Positions 23,901 to 36,921 of a DNA stretch of 64,000 nt are shown in pieces. The position numbers and the translations under genes were made by a program. Position 1 is the stretch's first letter. The number at the start of each line of letters is the position of its first letter. This DNA is from Glandiceps talaboti. Taxonomy: Eukaryota; Hemichordata; Enteropneusta; Spengelidae. Location of the stretch: contig NC_135564.1 in NCBI RefSeq assembly GCF_964340395.1, forward strand, positions 3,387,861-3,451,860, written 5' to 3'. The notes beneath the pieces are model-generated. The model was not told the origin of the DNA. It made no database searches and saw nothing but the letters and a program-made list of their open reading frames with translations.

Positions 23901-26900
23901 ACGAAACGTCAAACGTTTTTACCCAAGTCACGTCTCTGGACAACGGTGATTCAATTATGATTATCATAACCCAGTTAGGCGTCATGAGCTTGTCCATTTG
24001 TAGAAAAAATAAAGCATGTGTAGATATTTACAACGTACATATAGCGTTGTTTGGATATTCCTCAGGTGCACGCGGATGTAATAATTCATCGGTTACGACT
24101 ATAATTTGATAAAAGCTTCAATGTTAGCAGAAATTCACAGATTACAGAGAAAGAATGGCAAGGAACTGCATCTATGAGTCCATTAAGAGTGAAATAATGA
24201 ACGGCCACATTTATATTCGATAAGCCGAAACTAATTGAGAAAAAGACGTACTATTCGCATCGTCACTTTGTCACAACCACGCCCTCACTTTTGTAAGTTT
24301 GGCTAATCATTTCCCATGTGTACATTGGACTACTGGAAACTCAAATATTACAAAAGTACAGCAGTACATTTGTATTCCCACAGCGGAAATTTGGAAATGG
24401 AATTGAAATTAGTAAAGCTTTTGAAAATCCCATTTTACAAACATACCAAGCTTGTAATTATTCTAAACAGCATTGGCATTTAATGTGAACTCTGCAGCTA
24501 GGTTACGTGACGTACTAAGCAATAGCGATCGGTTGGCATAGCCATAGGCATGCATTACAGCACATGTTGAATATATGATGCAAACTATGATAAGGCCTAA
24601 ATCTAGTAAAACGAAGTAAAATGAAACAGTTGGGCCATAAAATACTGGAATTTCGGGCTGCGTGTATGAACACACAGTGTTATTTGTTTCTGTATTGTAC
24701 ACACTTATAATTGAGAGATTGAATTCAGTGGTTGAAGAAAAGAAATGCACGTTGCCCCAGCAACGTACGCAAGAACTGTGAGTCCTTTGCAGATAAGCGA
24801 GTCTTGTAACTGTTGTAAGAAATTCAATAGGTGAAGTTATCTTAGCTGTACTCAAGAAATGGCTTTTAAGAATTTCGCAGGTTTCTTTAAGAGAACCAAG
24901 CTTTGAGTCTTTGTCTATTCGATTTAATTTGAGGCTTGAAATGTATGGATTGGATTGGTTCTAGCAAACTATCGTAAAAAATATTTCACCTGTACTTTAT
25001 GTGAGTCGTGAAATGCTAATCTGTACTTGTAGGATTGGTTTCGTATATATAGAGTGCTGTTAACTATTGATCATTTGTTTCTTCAAGAATTGGAAGTACA
25101 TAATGTTGGTCTGTAATGGAGGAGGTACACATACGTTGGCCTGTAATAGTAGAAGTATACATATATGTTGGCTGTAATATTTGCATCAATATCTAGACAC
25201 GATTTTCGTTTTTCTATTCACCACACACAGGATCTTATTATTGTTGTTTTCAATCTCCGTGTCATAAATTTGTTACATACCAATATTACATTTATAGAAA
25301 TATTACTTAAATACTATAAAACGATATTTATCATTGATAACCCGGTGTTGCGACAATGAATGATATCCTCGTTAACAATATGGTCTTGTATAAAATTGTA
25401 GTGATATACTCGTCTTTCAATACGTTTCCCTTGTTCGAACACTTAGTAGTCGCAATGTACGTATTTTCTAATCATGGTAATCCTGAAATAGTTGTTTACT
25501 TAGGATGAATTGGAACAGAAACATATTACTGTATTTTGATCGATTATCATTTTCGAACGTTTCATATTACAATACAGCTGGTGGTGGTGGCGACAGACAA
25601 TATTCATATGCCTGAACATTCACCCTGTCTGTTTCATGTTACGACCAATTCATGATTTATCTTAAATCATATCTTTCGCACCAACAGGATCTCAGTATCA
25701 TACCGGAATTTCGAGAAGGCAATTCACTCTGTTTACGTAAAACAATATCGAAAAATCCTTCCTGCAATTCCATTTTGCTGGAAATAGATAATGTGGGAGG
25801 CACCGTTTAATAGGGGAAAAGAGTGTACAGTTTAATAATTGCGAAGTTTTAGCCAATATTTGCTTGGATAGCAAAGGTTTGTGTTCCTTTAGTTTTCGGT
25901 CACACGTAGGACTCTCATGACTGACATTGCATTAATACATTTACAGCCGGTAAACACATACATAATATTTGAAACTAAACAACGGGTTATAAATGGCCGT
26001 CAATTTCGTGTAACAATTCAATGATTGAATATTAAATGTTTGCTTACGTCACTGCGTGTGCACACTTTTAGTGTGTTTAAATGCGAGATAAACACATGTA
26101 CACAAACTGAGACCTTAGTACATTATAAGTCTAAATCTCAAAAGTGTCATGAACAAGCTGAGTTTACGAATAATGTCTACTCGAGTGAAAATATTTACAT
26201 TAACCCTCCATTAAACTATTCATAGTATGATGCCAATGTCAATGACGGCATTAAATATCGTCTACTAGCATTGTTAACACAGTTGAAGGCATAATTAGTG
26301 TTCCCCCTGGTCATTTCGGTACATATATACTAAATTATGTCATGTATTGTGGTAGTATACCTGATTTGAGTTCTGCTAATAGAAACTGATTTTTCAATAT
26401 GCTTCGGTAAATAGAATACACGGGGTGCATTTCAATATAGAGCAAACTTTGCCCCTCTGAAGCGTATAACCTCATCGCATACCATCTTATGAACAGTAGA
26501 GGAAATGCTCTACGATTTCAAATCTACCCTTATATACATCTGCAAACATAAATGTCCACTTATAATCTACATTGTACATTAATTTTTATTAATGAGAGAT
26601 TTGTCGGGAGAGAAATACGTATTGCTAGAGCCATCAGTCTGTCACTATCTGTAATACATTTTGAAATCAGATACTTTTTTCTGCTTGTATTTCGTATGTA
26701 TCTGTTTACATCAAAACAAAAGCCAGATTATCATTAAATTGTACTTACCGATTATTCAAGACTATCTCTAAACTTTACCATATCAAAGCGTGTTCCTGGG
26801 CCTAACAGTATTTTTTCAAAGAAATCAATAATCTGTGTACGGCGGCCATATTGGATTCTAAAATAGTTTAATTTTGATTTCATATCACCGATATTTCAAA

Positions 26901-27425
26901 GTTTGTACGGTTGCCCCTGGATTTTTCTATGATTATAACTGAGAATTGGTTACAGTTTTCTTGAACTTATTAAACAACAAAGTATTCTTTAAGAATTTTA
27001 TTTTCGATGTGCAAACTACGTTAAAACAGTTTTACATTGCATTTTATACATTTTTTTTCTACAAAGAATCTGACAGGTATACTCTGAGTTCTATATTGAA
27101 ATTTGGGACTGAATTAGAACTGCCATTGTACAGAGTTGATAAACAAATTAGGCTTTATTCTTCTGTTGGCTTGCTATAGTGCTTATAAAGACGTTTTCTT
27201 GACGTCGAATATCACAAGAGTACTCTGAACTGTATTCACGTATTGTAGTGAAAATTGGAGTTTTGTCACTAATAACAGTAATTTATTTAGTTTCCTCTAT
27301 GGTCTTTGCTATCTTCTTGGTAAGCTCACCTAGACGTGATAAAATCATATAAAATATTTGGTAACAGAGCTAGCAAAGTCTACATAATCTGGTGAGAGAA
27401 GAGGGGATAAGTGTCTACGTGTTTT
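20910..27425. other. Intergenic, no supported gene
   Basis: AT-rich. It contains a run of 14 G at 22483-22496 and a loose tandem repeat of about 35 bp at 25095-25165 (ATGTTGG-TCTGTAAT-type units). A 75-codon frame at 21177-21401 follows an acceptor-like CCCTCTTTTTGACAG and ends in a basic tail, but its coding status is unproven. Confidence 0.45.
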
Positions 27426-27905
27426 ATTGCACAGAGCGATATTGTGAATGATTGACATGTTATGCTCATGTTATATTTATTTACAGGAAAGGAACAGTCT
27501 GGAGTGAGTTTGGGGTCTAAAGACCAAACTTGATTTTTCTAAGATGAATTGGGGTTGGTTTAAATTGCTGACGGATTCAATTGCACAGTGCGATGTTAGG
27601 AACGAAAGGGATTGACATGTTATGCTCATGTTGTATCTATTTACAGGAAACGAACAGTCTGGAGTGAGTTTGGGGGTCTAAAGACCAAACTTGATTTTTC
27701 TAAGATGAATTGGGGTTGGTTTAAATTGCTGACGGATTCTATTGCACAGAGCGATGTTGACAACGAAAGGGATTGACATGTTATGCTCATGTTATATTTA
27801 TTTACAGGAAACAGTCTGGAGTGAGTTCAGGGTCTAAAGACCAAACTTGATTTTTCTAAGATTAATAAGATTAATTGGGGTTGGTTTAAATTGCTGACGG
27901 ATTCA
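27426..27905 (+). repeat. Tandem triplication of a unit of about 160 bp
   Basis: Units start at 27426, 27580 and 27741 with ATTGCACAG(A/T)GCGAT and end with GGTTTAAATTGCTGACGGATT. Each has TATTTATTTACAGG, which looks like a splice acceptor, and the block GGGGTCTAAAGACCAAAC or a close variant, itself partly palindromic (GGTCTAAAGACC). Copies 2 and 3 share a GAACGAAAGG-like segment absent from copy 1; copy 3 lacks a few bases after the acceptor-like motif and has a small AAGATTAAT duplication. No long open frame runs through it. It lies about 0.9 kb upstream of the receptor start codon. Confidence 0.9.
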
Positions 27906-28780
27906 ACTTCATTATTAGTTACAAGAAAATAGGTCCTTCATCGGACTTTGTCCGTACTTCATACGTTATATTGTATTCATTGGAGTCGTTAACAGTACAT
28001 GGATAAGTAACTTCGTGTCATGTGTGGTTGTCGTGTCTCGTATTATGATGTCACGAGATGGAGGAGAATATCATGATAAAGAATCGTCCAGGAATACTGG
28101 TCACAATATTTACATTTCAACAGGATGTGGAATTCATCCCCTACTCCTCCCAGGTCACAAAGGATACAACGTTGTGTCACGTTGTGTCACGTCACGTCAC
28201 GTCACACCATACACAGTCGTTGAACGAGTGGCAAAGTGTGTTCACCGTTGTTTAACAGAAACAGTGAACATACTTCGCCACTAGTTCTACAACGACTGTT
28301 CATAAATTCTTAATTGCAAATAGAAATGTGATTGTTCGGACTACCCAGTATTAATAACAATTTTTGATATATCAACGATGAAAATGATGATGCATGTCTT
28401 TCAGTTCAGTAAGAGTCAACCCACTAACGAAAATTAATTGTTTATCCTAACTCATGACACAGAACTACAGTACATGCTCTCTTGATTTCCATCCATCAAA
28501 GTGCAACGTTAGTATCATCGAGTAATTATTCACCCTTGAATCTAAGGACACAGGTTGTCCTGCTGTTTAAAATAACATTTATAAGAGTTCCTTTGGGTGA
28601 AATCATCCCTGGCTGCAACATACGCATGTCAGTATTTGTTATGACAGTAAAGATTAAACAAGCGTACATCGGTTAGACTGACCCTGTTCAATGCGCAGAC
28701 TCCATACATACTCTTTCCTATCACTGATGAAACACGCGCAGACGACATTTCACTATAGATCGACTAACTGGTGAGCAAGG
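27906..28780 (+). other. Upstream region of the receptor gene
   Basis: This should contain the promoter or 5' UTR if the first coding exon is also the first exon. No TATA box at a convincing spacing was identified. The clearest motif cluster is the GTCAC repeat at 28171-28205. Confidence 0.35.
28171..28205 (+). promoter_or_regulatory. GTCAC repeat, possible ATF/CREB-type site cluster
   Basis: Two GTTGTGTCAC units are followed by three GTCAC units. Read on the other strand this gives GTGACGTGACGTGACGTGA, containing repeated TGACG, the half-site bound by ATF/CREB-family factors. It lies about 0.6 kb before the receptor start codon. It may simply be a short pentamer satellite; regulatory use is inference. 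Confidence 0.3.
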
Positions 28781-28834
28781 ATGTATGTACAACGATGCGG
28801 ATGTTTTGGTTTTTGTGTTTCTATTGCCGTCTGA
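28781..28834 (+). other. Upstream ORF overlapping the receptor start
   Basis: ATG 28781 opens a 17-codon frame ending at TGA 28832-28834, past the receptor ATG at 28795 and in another frame. Its context has A at -3. A second out-of-frame ATG at 28785 opens 66 codons (to 28985) in weak context. If transcription starts upstream of both, they could lower initiation at the receptor start. Confidence 0.35.
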
Positions 28835-29473
28835 TTCAAGGGAGAGAGTTTCATCTTGGACTTTTACTACCTTGGGATGGTTTCTGGCCTGTAGGAAAAC
28901 ACGCTGCAGGTGCTGCTTTAGTGGCCATAGACTACGTCAACGAACAAGTAGAGTTATTTTCAGCGCTTCACCAAAACGGGCATAATCTGACGCTAAGTTG
29001 GCGCGATGACCGATGTGATGTTGGCGTCGGGCTGTCACAATTGGTCGATTTATGGAATCTCAAAAATAACGATAAACACATTGATGTTTTTATTGGTCCT
29101 GGATGTAGCATAATATGTGAACCTGGAGCTCGTTTGAGTACTCAATGGCAAATACCTATGGTGTCTTGGGGTTGTTCCAGCATTGCTTTGTCAAATAAAA
29201 TTAAATACCCAACATTTGCGAGGACAGTTGCACCGTACATAAAAGCAACAACATTTTTTCTGGAAATATTGAAACATTTTGAGTGGAGTCGTGTGGCAAT
29301 AGTATCATCATCAGAGAATTTATGGGGACGGACGGCCGAATCTTTAAAGAATGTTTTCTTGGACAACAACATTGAAGTGGAGTTCCATGTGTTTTATACC
29401 ACGGGGGTTAATGGTACAGGTGACGCTAAAACCGATTACCAGGCTTTACTCGAAGCAAAAGACACAGCTCGCA
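28795..29473 (+). CDS. Receptor guanylate cyclase-like, exon 1 (signal peptide and N-terminal ligand-binding lobe)
   Basis: Codons 1-226 plus one base. The start is the first ATG in this frame (28795, A at -3); ATG 28801 is an alternative two codons on. Residues 1-16 (MRMFWFLCFYCRLIQG) look like a signal peptide, and the ANF-receptor fold begins at once with FHLGLLLPWDG. Family marks follow: WPVG at 31-34, AALVAIDYVN at 40-49, C74, DVFIGPGCS at 97-105, C108 with EPGA, IPMVSWGC at 120-127 and YPTFART at 138-144. The Cys pattern matches the disulfide-bonded natriuretic-peptide-receptor group. N-glycosylation sequons are N64-LT and N206-GT. The exon ends GCTCGCA before GTAAGT (donor 29474), phase 1; joining to exon 2 gives TAR-IFILCAYGRDV, as expected in the family. 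A single 679-nt exon for this lobe is fairly long. Confidence 0.92.
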
Positions 29474-32400
29474 GTAAGTACCCGTTTGTTAGATCCTTTT
29501 AAAACAAATAATAACTGTCACAGTTGATAAATCAAAACCACATACGAACTTATCATCCTTATAAAATAAAGTGATTGCTATGTTACGTTGCAAAAAGGTA
29601 AGGCCTTTATATGGATGATAGGATGGTGAACCTAGCAGAGAAAAGTGTGAGCAATTGATTGTGACATCCTAGCTGTCACGCTGAAAAGCCGACCCGACCT
29701 CCACAGAGATGTGCGAACATATGATTCAGCTCATATCTGTTGCCCTTTGCTGGGAATATGTCACGTTGGTTTTAGTAAGCTTATCGCCTTCTCTTTATTT
29801 TTAATTCTTCTTGTCGTGAAGATTACTATTTTGGACAATTAACAGGCGACTAGTGAATTCGATATTCCCATAAAGATGCCAGGCGAAGAAACATGGGGAG
29901 TACAACCACTGACGATATATACTACATTAATGAAGCTACATGCCTACGCTATTGGCAGCACCGCGGTTTCAGCAATGTTTTAACACATTCAACAGATTGT
30001 CGAAATTCTTTCAAAGTCAGTGTTTGCAAGAAAACGGGCAACTAGAAAGATCTACATAGGAAGCATAAACAGTTTAAATAATCCAATAGTAACACATATT
30101 ACATACTATACTATTAAACTTGGGTGAGAGATATGTGTAATGATCGCTAAGGCGTCAGCAATGTAATCGGGATTTGAAGATCATTGAATGTCCCAGAGGT
30201 CCTTGATTGTGACATGAAGTTCGCCTATAGTTGTCCTGGTATTAAACTCTATACGAGTGTTAAGTGTAGCTTGACAGACAATCGGATGTGAACTGTGGCA
30301 AATGGTCTACTCAGAGTAAAAGCAATGTTGTTCACAAAATTGACTTACTAGAGGTAGATCACAATTAAATAATGGAAACATTTCGTAGGCTACACTAAGC
30401 AATACATGGTGAAAGTCAACACGTTAAGTGAATTAATTCACGAAATGAATGAATCAGTATTGGCGAATAGGAAAAGTGATAATAATGAAATTAATGATAT
30501 CATATATTACACTGTTAAATGTCATTAATTTGTATTGCGTCAGTAACAATAATATATATAATAAATAAAATCAATGTGGCAGTAAAACAGTATGACTAAC
30601 AATGAACTATGTATAATATTATTTAGGTCATTTCTGATAGCATGGACAGTTCTCTATATCAGCATATACTCTGTACTAGCCGTTCTACTTACAAAGTCAC
30701 CAAAGAAGCTAAAGACAGTTTTGAGAAATAAATTTCAAAGAGATTGGTTTCAATTTTCAGTTTTTCACAGTTTAATGGAATGATAAATGGCGAAGAGTAT
30801 CCCAAACAGGTCAGCATGAAATCAATTATCTTGTCTACTATCGGTATATGTTAACATTTAGGGAGGCTGTGTCGTGGGTGGTGCCACAGATACAGATGGG
30901 TTCTGAGTAGTGCGTTCTTTGTGTATATGTAAAAACAGTGTCTACCCTTGACCTTGAAATTTGTATATAAACATAGTATAAATAATACCAAGAAGTCCAC
31001 GATATAGCAGCATAGAAATATAATACGGTATTTCCCGTTGTGGGTTTTAGTTGAAAGGGAATTATCTGTTCATGCCATGATATTATTGTAGTTTCAGATG
31101 TTTCGAATTACTGGCAAATAAAACTGTCACCATCGTGTTCATGGAGCACGTGTTATGCTGAGAAATGTATGTTTGAATAATGAAACGCACTCATAATTAT
31201 ACAAAGCACTTCGTTGTGAAGAGGAACATCTGTTGGCATGAACAAAGGAGACAATATCATCGTTGATGAAAACATGGGGGAAAAATAAACGTCACAGGAA
31301 AAAATATTCAGAGGCACGAAATTAATACAAGACGATATATTTCCGTCAATGCCGTCGACATTTTGATCCATACTCACGATGACAGACATTTAACCTACTT
31401 TAATGAAAGGTCGTGTAAATTTTCAACATGTTAAGTTAATGTTTGGAATTCAGGCTAATAGGTTTACATAGGAACTCTCACTAAGTTTAGATTTGGAACT
31501 TCGGTATATATTGAACGACTAATACTTGATATAACCGTCGACATTTAAGATTACTGAGGCTACGACCATTGGGATTACAGTGCCCGGAGCTTCTCCTCAT
31601 TGATTCCTAGTCCTTGATAATTACTTTATGTACGTTGATCCCTCGAGTCAACGATTCAAAGAGATTGAAACACTATGTCGTGTCTAAACTCCAAGAGGAC
31701 ATCTCTTCTTGGAGTGAATCTGGAAGTTAGCGCGACCGCAATCCTCTTAACACATATATTCACTAGACGATTCTGTTTTTCGACAACACACGTTTGCAAC
31801 ATGTATAGCTACTAACAACAAGTTGTAGGGCTTCGGGTACAAAGTTCTTTCGCATGAAAAAAGTTTTTGAGCAGAACAACATTTTGTCACAAAATGAGTT
31901 GTACACTTCAACCTTACTCACGACACTGAATCAATGAAACAGTTAAAACTTCTTTTGGAGAATAAGTAAACTGGAAGCCCGTTAAGTTGAAACAAATAGC
32001 AGTCTGGCTTGATGAATATCTTACTAAACTTTGCTTCATTGTATCTTCTAACTCGACAAATTTTTTTACTGACATTGCTACATCATATTGTCTGACACAA
32101 TAAACTTGATACACAATTATTAAACATCACAATATGTATGATTTTGCGATATTCTGTTACTTGATAAGACTGACATAGCTCACGCAAAGAAAATATAGTA
32201 AATTTAGTACACAAGATTTTTGTCACCCTGGATGATTTAAAGAAAAAATGTTAACAAGATATGTGTAGAGCCAGACGATAAAAAGTAGTCAGTGAGATTT
32301 TATTTGAGCCAAAAAGACAACGCTTATTTCAAGTGAACCGCTTTCATTGTACACATTAGTTTTCGTCATGGTATACCTCCATGCTGTCATCCAGGTAATG

Positions 32401-33114
32401 GCGTTAACAAACCATATCACGTATTAAGTCACTACTAGTGAAAACCTCAACAATTAGTGTCCTGCAAAAGTTAATCCATCGTCCGATATGTAAGGTAACA
32501 GTCTGGATGAAGCATGGCCGGCACATTGTCAAGTAAAGACAAATTCTTAAATGTGGTGGTCATGTTGACACAAATTCTATAGTGATTCAGATCGTTTGTT
32601 CGCCTGTACAGCGATGAGCTTCTTCTTATTTACATTTAGCACTGGCATAGCATGACAGAAGATAATTACACTCTAATGATCTCCCTTACTAAAAAGCTCT
32701 TGCTTTTATAAGATAGCTATCATGTTGAAGGTCATCGAAATTGACCTTACCCTTATCTTTCTATCCTAGTTATTGCATTAGTAGCTAAAGGCGTGATAGA
32801 CACGGTAAGAAACTCTTTGCTGTACACGTACGTGCGTCGTAATGTAGCATGTCGAGTATCACGGACTCGTATCTTATGGCGACGGATATGTTTGTCTCAG
32901 TGAGATACTACCTTTAATTTGAGAGAGTTGGTCTGTGAAATTAGATTCGTCAAGGGCTTGTTTATGTCTGCAAGATAAATGTGTACCCTTGAGGACGGGT
33001 TGATTTTCAATGTGTTTGATACATTGTATCTGGCAGTGATTAGCAATATCTACATGATCACATTTATCACGATGTCACAGACACAGACGCACACGCTCAC
33101 AGAGAGACAGACAG

Positions 33115-33116
<2 letters not shown>

Positions 33117-33156
<40 letters not shown>

Positions 33157-33198
33157 AAGTTTGTCTTAGTAGACCAAACACTTGCCCCCCCCCCCCCC
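33117..33198 (+). repeat. (CA)n microsatellite and 14-C tract
   Basis: CA dinucleotides at 33117-33154, preceded by irregular CAGACA/GACAGA units, and a run of 14 C at 33185-33198. Confidence 0.92.
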
Positions 33199-36100
33199 AA
33201 TTGCTGTTCACGTGACCCGTCGCAATAAATTACACGTAATTGCATGATAGATGCGACACTAGTTTTCGAAATCTCTGTGCTCTCACGGGAAAATTATACA
33301 AGTTTGGATTTTTATTGTTCGTGATGTGCATTTAGTATTTGGGTCGACACAATAATTCATTGAGTATCGCTTGGGACCTATCTTCAAAGAAAACTACATT
33401 CTTACATGTTTTTCTCAAAGTCCTTGGTATGAAAGCGTTGATGAAGGGTTAATAACATGCCAATCTTTATGTTAATATTGATGTGTCTGTTGCCAAGTGT
33501 AGTGTACTGTCACGAACCTCGTGGATCGACGGACGCACGCGTGGACAAACGATTGATGGTTACATAGCTTTGATATTTAAAACACTTTAGTATAAAAACA
33601 GAAACAACATAAAATTGGACGTTGATGACATATGGTGAAGATAAAACATTATTGTGAAAATCGGGATGTGTTGTTGCCGTAGAACAGCCAGGTGAAGAGA
33701 TTATAAGTTGGCAAGTATTTCGAGAACCAGAGAAAGTGCATCTATACACCACAATTTTCCGCCATAATTATAATGTTATCATCAATACACAATAAAGCGT
33801 CATAACATGTATGACTGAAAATTGATACTTCAACAGAGATGACGGCCACCCCGAGAGAAACACCCTGTCGATCTGTTAGCAAAATGATAAAGGCGTTGAT
33901 ATGCCTATATCAAGTTGTAAAACTTAATTCAGACGTGTGCAGGAAAGCTTCAGACATCATAATTGGTAATACCGATAATACATTTTAGTACACCATTATG
34001 AGTTATGTTGTGATGGTCATACTAATACGATATAAAACTCTCAACATGAATCACTCGCCTCTGGGATGGCGTCGATAAATCGATAAATGACCTTCTCGTA
34101 TGTACCGGGCATTATTGTAGTTGTACGTGTACTTTTTAACGCAAAACTATTTAATAGGATCTAATTTTATCTTGCTACGTAAAACATGAATTGTCATTTT
34201 CATAGAATCTACGCCCAAGGATGTGAATCATATGTGATGTTGTCTGTTATTTTGTTTTCAATTGAGACGAAAACGGAGTAAAATATCACGACCGCAAAAT
34301 GGTGGAAACGCCAAAGGGATTTCCTTTCACAAAATATACCAACGAATACATTAAGAAACTATTTTGGACGTTTATACGAAAATATACTATTATTGAATAT
34401 TTGTCGTCACCAGCATCACATCTCCAAGTCCCCCCTCAGCAAGCATTTAGTCTGATTTAGGTTTGTTATACAATCGATATCTTGGCGTCAAAGTTGTTGT
34501 GATGGAAACTTTTTCAATAATGTTTTGTTACACTGGCAAATACGACAAAGTAATTTAACCACTGAAGGTGTGGAAATCTTCGTTTTGAATGACAGGCGAG
34601 CCAAAGCCCTGTTGAATGGTGCATCATGGGACATATAGTCTTATTCTTTACATGACTTAGTCACTGTTGTAAACAATCTGTTACATTGAAATCACAAATA
34701 ATCTAGTCATGGGTATCTAGTCCCTTGCGGACTATTCAACCGGAATAGAACTGTTGTTCGGACAGGAAGGGGACCTCTCCCCTTATAACGATGTAGAACA
34801 AGTTATCAAAGTTGTTTCACGTGTATAAAAGCGTGATACTCGTTTTCGTTAAGGATGTTTTCTGTGTTATAGTGTCTTGAGGCAGTTTTCGTATTTTATT
34901 TCCATTTCACAGCATGAAAGTTGCATTAACAAACACTGTCACGATGCGTGAAGCGTGCATTGTCTTTTGTAAAAGTGTTCTTTAATGACATAGGAGCCAT
35001 CAATTGTACTCCATGAGGGATTGCCTCTCGAGGCAAGAAGAAAAAACAACCCCAAATGAACATTTAGTTCAGTAAAACTTATAACAGCAACGATCAAATG
35101 ATTGCCGCTGTGCACATAGCAAAAGTGAGTTCTTTCTTATTTCAGAGTAACTTGTGGAGATCTAAAAGTTGTCATACTAATAAAGTACACGCCACAACAA
35201 AAAAGGAACTAATACCAAATTACTTCATACAATACCCAACACGAGATAAAGCAATAACCTTACTTTCGACCAGCAATCAACTTACACTTTTTCATTTGTC
35301 TATCTTTGTATTTAAAGCGTTCCTACTCAGAGAGAAGACGTTACTATCTTTGTAATTTTTATTCATTTGTCACTGTGTTCCAAAAGTTACTGTAATATTT
35401 AAACTCTTTTCGTCGAATGATGGGCGGTGGCCCTATTCTTTTGAAATAAATCAATCACGCCACAAATAAGCTTACAAAGAAATTATTGAAAATTAAGTTT
35501 GACAAACCATGGTAGAGATAACTATATTTTGCAATTGCGAAGAGTACCAATAGTTCCCTAGCAAAGTTTTTGGAATATAAACAACATATATATCCATATT
35601 TGTTGCTGTGAAATAGCTGCCAGTTATTTAGCTATATAAGGAGCTTTTTGTGCTGTGTTTTTTTTCAACGAGTTTGCGAATTTCTGTTTCAATATCATTT
35701 TACGAAAATCTTGGCAAAATCTTTCTTCAGGCAAAGATCCATTGGACTTAAAATTAATTTGATATCATGAAGACCGGTCCCAGAAAAGAATATTTGGACA
35801 AAAGCAAAAGATCTGTTCATTAAATGCACATGCGAAAATGCTTCCTGACTTTTTTCGATAATGGGTTGATAGTGTTGCCAACAGGAAAGCATTGAAAGCA
35901 CCATATAATTAACTACGTAATGTAAGATATTAATCCGTTTAGGTGTTATTATTCCACAGTCGGATTAGTGATACAGTTCAAAGCGCATCATGGAAAAACT
36001 GGAATATTTGTCATTTGCCTTCAGGACAATACATTACAATCCAGCTTTCCATCTTTTTACGTTCACTAAACAAATTCAGCACAGTCTATATTATTGTAGA

Positions 36101-36576
36101 GCTGTAGCGGACAGCACGCTATCACTATTCTCTATTGATATCACTGATATCAAATTATGAATATCCCCAATATATGTTTACATTTCTCATTTGAACTGTT
36201 TTTCTGGCTGAGATGGCATTCATTATCAACGTTGCCACAGTGACATTGGTTTGACATATGTGTCTATATTAAACCTAAACATTATATTGCAAGTAGTCAC
36301 AATATTAACGTGTCAATATAATTTCGTCATTTACAGTCGATAAAACTACCAAATGAAACATCTGACCTTTACCTCCAAGTGATCAACACTCTTCGGTATT
36401 GAAGAGCGTATTTGTCTTATCAGTAACATTAAATGTGCGTGACGGACTTTTCATGGAAGGGTTATTACCGTCAGATAATGTCCACTTTGCGAATAATTAG
36501 AGATGATACCTATCACAACCGTTGGACACTGCATGCTAAGGAAATGTTGTTACATTTAATCTCTAATACTACAAAA

Positions 36577-36597
36577 CTCCATCCATCCATCCGTCCG

Positions 36598-36677
<80 letters not shown>

Positions 36678-36835
36678 GTGTGTGCGCGTGCGTGCATGTA
36701 TGTATGTATGTATGTATGTATGTATGTATGTATGTATGTATGTATGTATGTATCCGTATGTATGTATGTATGTATGTATGTATGTATGTATGTCTCTGTG
36801 TGTGTGTGTGTGTGTGCGTGCGTGCGCGTATGCGG

Positions 36836-36866
<31 letters not shown>

Positions 36867-36921
36867 TGTATGTATGTATGTATGTATGCGGGTGTCTGTG
36901 CATGGATGGATGGATGGATGG
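36577..36921 (+). repeat. Compound microsatellite of about 345 bp
   Basis: In order: CCAT units, (TG)n, (TGTC)n, short TG/CG-alternating stretch, a long (GTAT)n broken by one CCGT, a second (GT)n with GCGTGCGTGCGCG, another (GTAT)n and finally (GGAT)n. Open frames of 127-164 codons cross it in several phases and on both strands because the tetramers lack stop codons; they are not genes. Confidence 0.97.

Noticed and set aside
24463-24855. 130-codon minus-strand frame with a hydrophobic segment
   Set aside because: It begins with TTG, not ATG, and the first Met comes late. No splice sites or family match. Length is borderline for chance in AT-rich DNA.
28785-28985. 66-codon frame overlapping receptor exon 1
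   Set aside because: Not a separate gene: it overlaps a well-supported coding frame and starts in weak context. Treated only as a possible upstream ORF.
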